From positions 1-6,254 of the forward strand of contig CAJOQA010000143.1 in NCBI GenBank assembly GCA_905236465.1: a stretch of DNA of 6,254 nt, written 5' to 3'. Positions 4,683 to 6,254 of the stretch are shown here, one piece after another (position 1 is the stretch's first letter; every line of letters starts with the position of its first letter). Source of the stretch: an uncultured Treponema sp. GTDB taxonomy: Bacteria; Spirochaetota; Spirochaetia; Treponematales; Treponemataceae. The notes beneath the pieces are model-generated. The model did no database searches, was not told the origin of the DNA, and saw only the letters and a program-made list of their open reading frames with translations. The translations under genes were made by a program, and so were the position numbers.

Positions 4683-6146
4683 ATGAAACCAATACTAATA
4701 AAAGATTTGCTCACTTCAGCCCCTGATGGCAGAGATGTTACAGTTTGTGGCTGGGTCAGAACTAAAAGAGATTCTAAAAACCTTGTTTTCATTCAAGTTA
4801 ACGACGGAAGCTGTTTTGCTTCCATACAACTTACATTTGATAGGACAAACCCAGCACAGGGCTCTGATGCGGCCGCAATAGAAGAAAGCCTCAAGGCTGT
4901 TTCAAACGGCTGCTCTGTAAGGGCTTTTGGAAAGATTATTCCTTCCCCTGCAAGCGGTCAGGCTGTGGAAGTTACCCTTTTAAAGCTTGAAGTCCTTGGT
5001 GCGTGCCCGCAAGACGCCTACCCCCTGCAAAAAAACAAGATGAGTATGGAATACTTACGCGAAAACGCACATCTTAGGGCAAGGACAAATACATTTGGCG
5101 CAGTTTTCCGTATGAGAAGTCAGATGGCTATTGCCTTGCACACATTCTTTCAGGAAAGAGGCTTTGTCTATATCTCAGCCCCTGAGATAACATGTTCTGA
5201 CGCAGAGGGAGCAGGAGAAATGTTCCAGGTAACAACCCTTTCCCTTGAAAAAATCGCGGAACTTGGCGTAAAAGCAGGACAGGGCGGAATGAAAATTGAA
5301 GATGCCCACAAGATTGTTGACTACAGCAAAGACTTTTTTGGTAAAAAGGCAAATTTAACAGTAAGCGGTCAGCTTGAGGCAGAAACACTTGCCACAGCAT
5401 TAAGCAGGGTTTACACGTTTGGTCCCACTTTTAGGGCAGAAAATTCAAATACACCCCGCCACTTAAGCGAATTCTGGATGTGCGAGCCTGAGATGGCCTT
5501 CTTTGATCTTTTTGATGACATGGACCTTGAAGAAGAATTTTTAAAGTACCTGCTCAACTGGGCACTGACAAAATGCCCCGAGGACATGGCCTTCTTTGAA
5601 AAGCGGATACAGCCTGGCGTTATAGCCCAGCTACAGCATGTTGTGGACACTCCCTTTAAGAGGATTTCCTACACAGAAGCAGTTGCAGAGCTAGAAAAAT
5701 ACAATGATAAGTTTGAATTCCCCATTACGTGGGGAAAAGAACTTCAGACCGAGCACGAGCGTTACCTTACAGAGCAGATTTTCAAATCTCCGGTAATGGT
5801 CTATAACTACCCTAAAGACGTAAAGGCCTTTTACATGAAGCAGAACGAACCTGATGAGCAGGGCCGCATTACCGTGCGCGCAGTAGACGTTTTAGTACCA
5901 GGCTTAGGGGAAATCACCGGCGGCTCAGAGCGCGAGGAAAACTACGACAAGTTGCTCAAGGTCTGTCAGGAACGCGGCATGGACATGACAAATTACCAGT
6001 GGTACTTGGACTTGCGCCGTTTTGGCACAGTGCCTCACTCAGGTTTTGGGTTAGGCTTTGCCCGCTTGCTCCGCTACATCACAGGAATGGCAAACATCCG
6101 CGATGTTATCCCATTCCCCCGGGCTCCCAAGCTGGCAGACTTCTAA
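4683..6146 (+). CDS. asnS: Asparaginyl-tRNA synthetase
   Basis: A 487-residue class IIb aminoacyl-tRNA synthetase that attaches asparagine to tRNA-Asn in the cytoplasm. Residues about 16-108 are the OB-fold anticodon-binding domain (VTVCGWVRTKRDSKNLVFIQ). The catalytic core shows motif 1 around 142-167 (RMRSQMAIALHTFFQERGF), then EGAGEMFQVTTL and LTVSGQLEAETLA. Motif 2 spans FGPTFRAENSN and TPRHLSEFWMCEPE (246-270), with Arg251. GLGEITGGSERE (407-418) holds the acidic metal and ATP site. Motif 3 is FGLGFARLLRYITG with Arg461, ending NIRDVIPFPRAP. The FRAENSNT and NIRDVIPFPR strings identify AsnRS over AspRS or LysRS. The length is near the bacterial norm (E. coli 466), with a few extra residues around 182-215. 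In motif 3 the usual acidic residue before the arginine is Ala460. The start ATG 4683 matches the family N-terminus despite the missing Shine-Dalgarno. Confidence 0.97.
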   Translation: MKPILIKDLLTSAPDGRDVTVCGWVRTKRDSKNLVFIQVNDGSCFASIQLTFDRTNPAQGSDAAAIEESLKAVSNGCSVRAFGKIIPSPASGQAVEVTLLKLEVLGACPQDAYPLQKNKMSMEYLRENAHLRARTNTFGAVFRMRSQMAIALHTFFQERGFVYISAPEITCSDAEGAGEMFQVTTLSLEKIAELGVKAGQGGMKIEDAHKIVDYSKDFFGKKANLTVSGQLEAETLATALSRVYTFGPTFRAENSNTPRHLSEFWMCEPEMAFFDLFDDMDLEEEFLKYLLNWALTKCPEDMAFFEKRIQPGVIAQLQHVVDTPFKRISYTEAVAELEKYNDKFEFPITWGKELQTEHERYLTEQIFKSPVMVYNYPKDVKAFYMKQNEPDEQGRITVRAVDVLVPGLGEITGGSEREENYDKLLKVCQERGMDMTNYQWYLDLRRFGTVPHSGFGLGFARLLRYITGMANIRDVIPFPRAPKLADF

Positions 6147-6172
6147 GACCTTCTGACCGCTTAGTATCTTAA

Positions 6173-6217
6173 GGGCATCTCGAAAAACTCACTTTCGTGA
6201 CTTTTTCGAGATTGCCT
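6173..6217 (+). repeat. Palindromic repeat, copy B (TCGAAAAA/TTTTTCGA family)
   Basis: tctcgaaaaa (6178-6187) pairs perfectly with tttttcgaga (6202-6211). The stem extends outward through a-t and, past one bulged base, ggc/gcc. Inside, tcac (6189-6192) pairs with gtga (6197-6200) around a tttc tetraloop, so nearly the whole element folds into one hairpin. It begins 27 bases after the asnS stop. No T-tract follows, so it is a repeat first; it might still slow polymerase or block 3' exonucleases. Compared with copy A it carries nine extra bases (ctcactttc, 6188-6196). Confidence 0.75.
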
Positions 6218-6221
6218 GCGA

Positions 6222-6254
6222 GTTCTAAATCGCTGTAATAGCGCGATTTAGAAC
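6222..6254 (+). repeat. 12-bp palindrome at the window edge
   Basis: gttctaaatcgc (6222-6233) and gcgatttagaac (6243-6254) are perfect reverse complements around a 9-base loop. A competing register pairs cgct (6231-6234) with agcg (6240-6243), leaving a two-base bulge. The right arm ends exactly at the last base, so the palindrome may extend further: the bases before it, gcga, could continue the stem. It follows copy B by four bases and may be part of the same composite repeat. It has no T-tract within the window. The rest of 6147-6254 shows no gene. Confidence 0.7.

Noticed and set aside
1..6254. CRISPR array, tRNA/rRNA gene, insertion sequence, prophage, toxin-antitoxin or defence island.
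   Set aside because: I found no regularly spaced direct repeats, no cloverleaf ending in CCA, no transposase or integrase motifs and no small paired ORFs; the genes are core or common functions.

Overview
The window is a stretch of ordinary chromosome, most likely from a Treponema-like spirochaete. The call rests on four things: the type of phosphofructokinase C-terminus, a chemoreceptor with a spirochaete-like SAHAGE signalling tip, a lipoprotein with a relaxed lipobox (AFTSC), and the moderately AT-rich base composition. No 16S or other firm marker is present, so the genus is an inference.

Layout: (1) 1-351, the 3' end of a 6-phosphofructokinase gene, followed by a clear intrinsic terminator (368-414) and a palindromic repeat (418-453). 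(2) 487-2397, a chemoreceptor with six membrane segments, a HAMP-like linker and a full signalling domain. (3) 2513-2986, a small Ser-rich lipoprotein of unknown function with a near-consensus sigma70 promoter and a structured leader. (4) 3083-3373, a short ribosome hibernation factor (HPF/RaiA family) with its own promoter. (5) 4621-3428 on the minus strand, EarP, the arginine rhamnosyltransferase that activates elongation factor P; it converges on hpf across a shared hairpin terminator. (6) 4683-6146, asparaginyl-tRNA synthetase, divergent from earP. (7) 6147-6254, gene-free: a second copy of the palindromic repeat and another 12-bp palindrome that reaches the window edge.

Three neighbouring genes act on translation: hpf (ribosome storage), earP (EF-P activation, relief of polyproline stalling) and asnS (tRNA charging). 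The 61-bp gap between earP and asnS is notable. It appears to hold two back-to-back promoters whose -35 boxes are the two arms of one inverted repeat. Neither gene has a visible Shine-Dalgarno sequence, and the predicted start sites lie almost on the ATGs, so both may give leaderless or near-leaderless mRNAs. The other genes with visible starts have purine-rich ribosome binding sites.

I see no CRISPR array, IS element, tRNA, rRNA, phage gene or defence system. The less ordinary material is the intergenic DNA: a family of TCGAAAAA/TTTTTCGA palindromes, the bidirectional promoter, and 5'-leader hairpins. All function calls come from reading motifs by eye; no database search was run.
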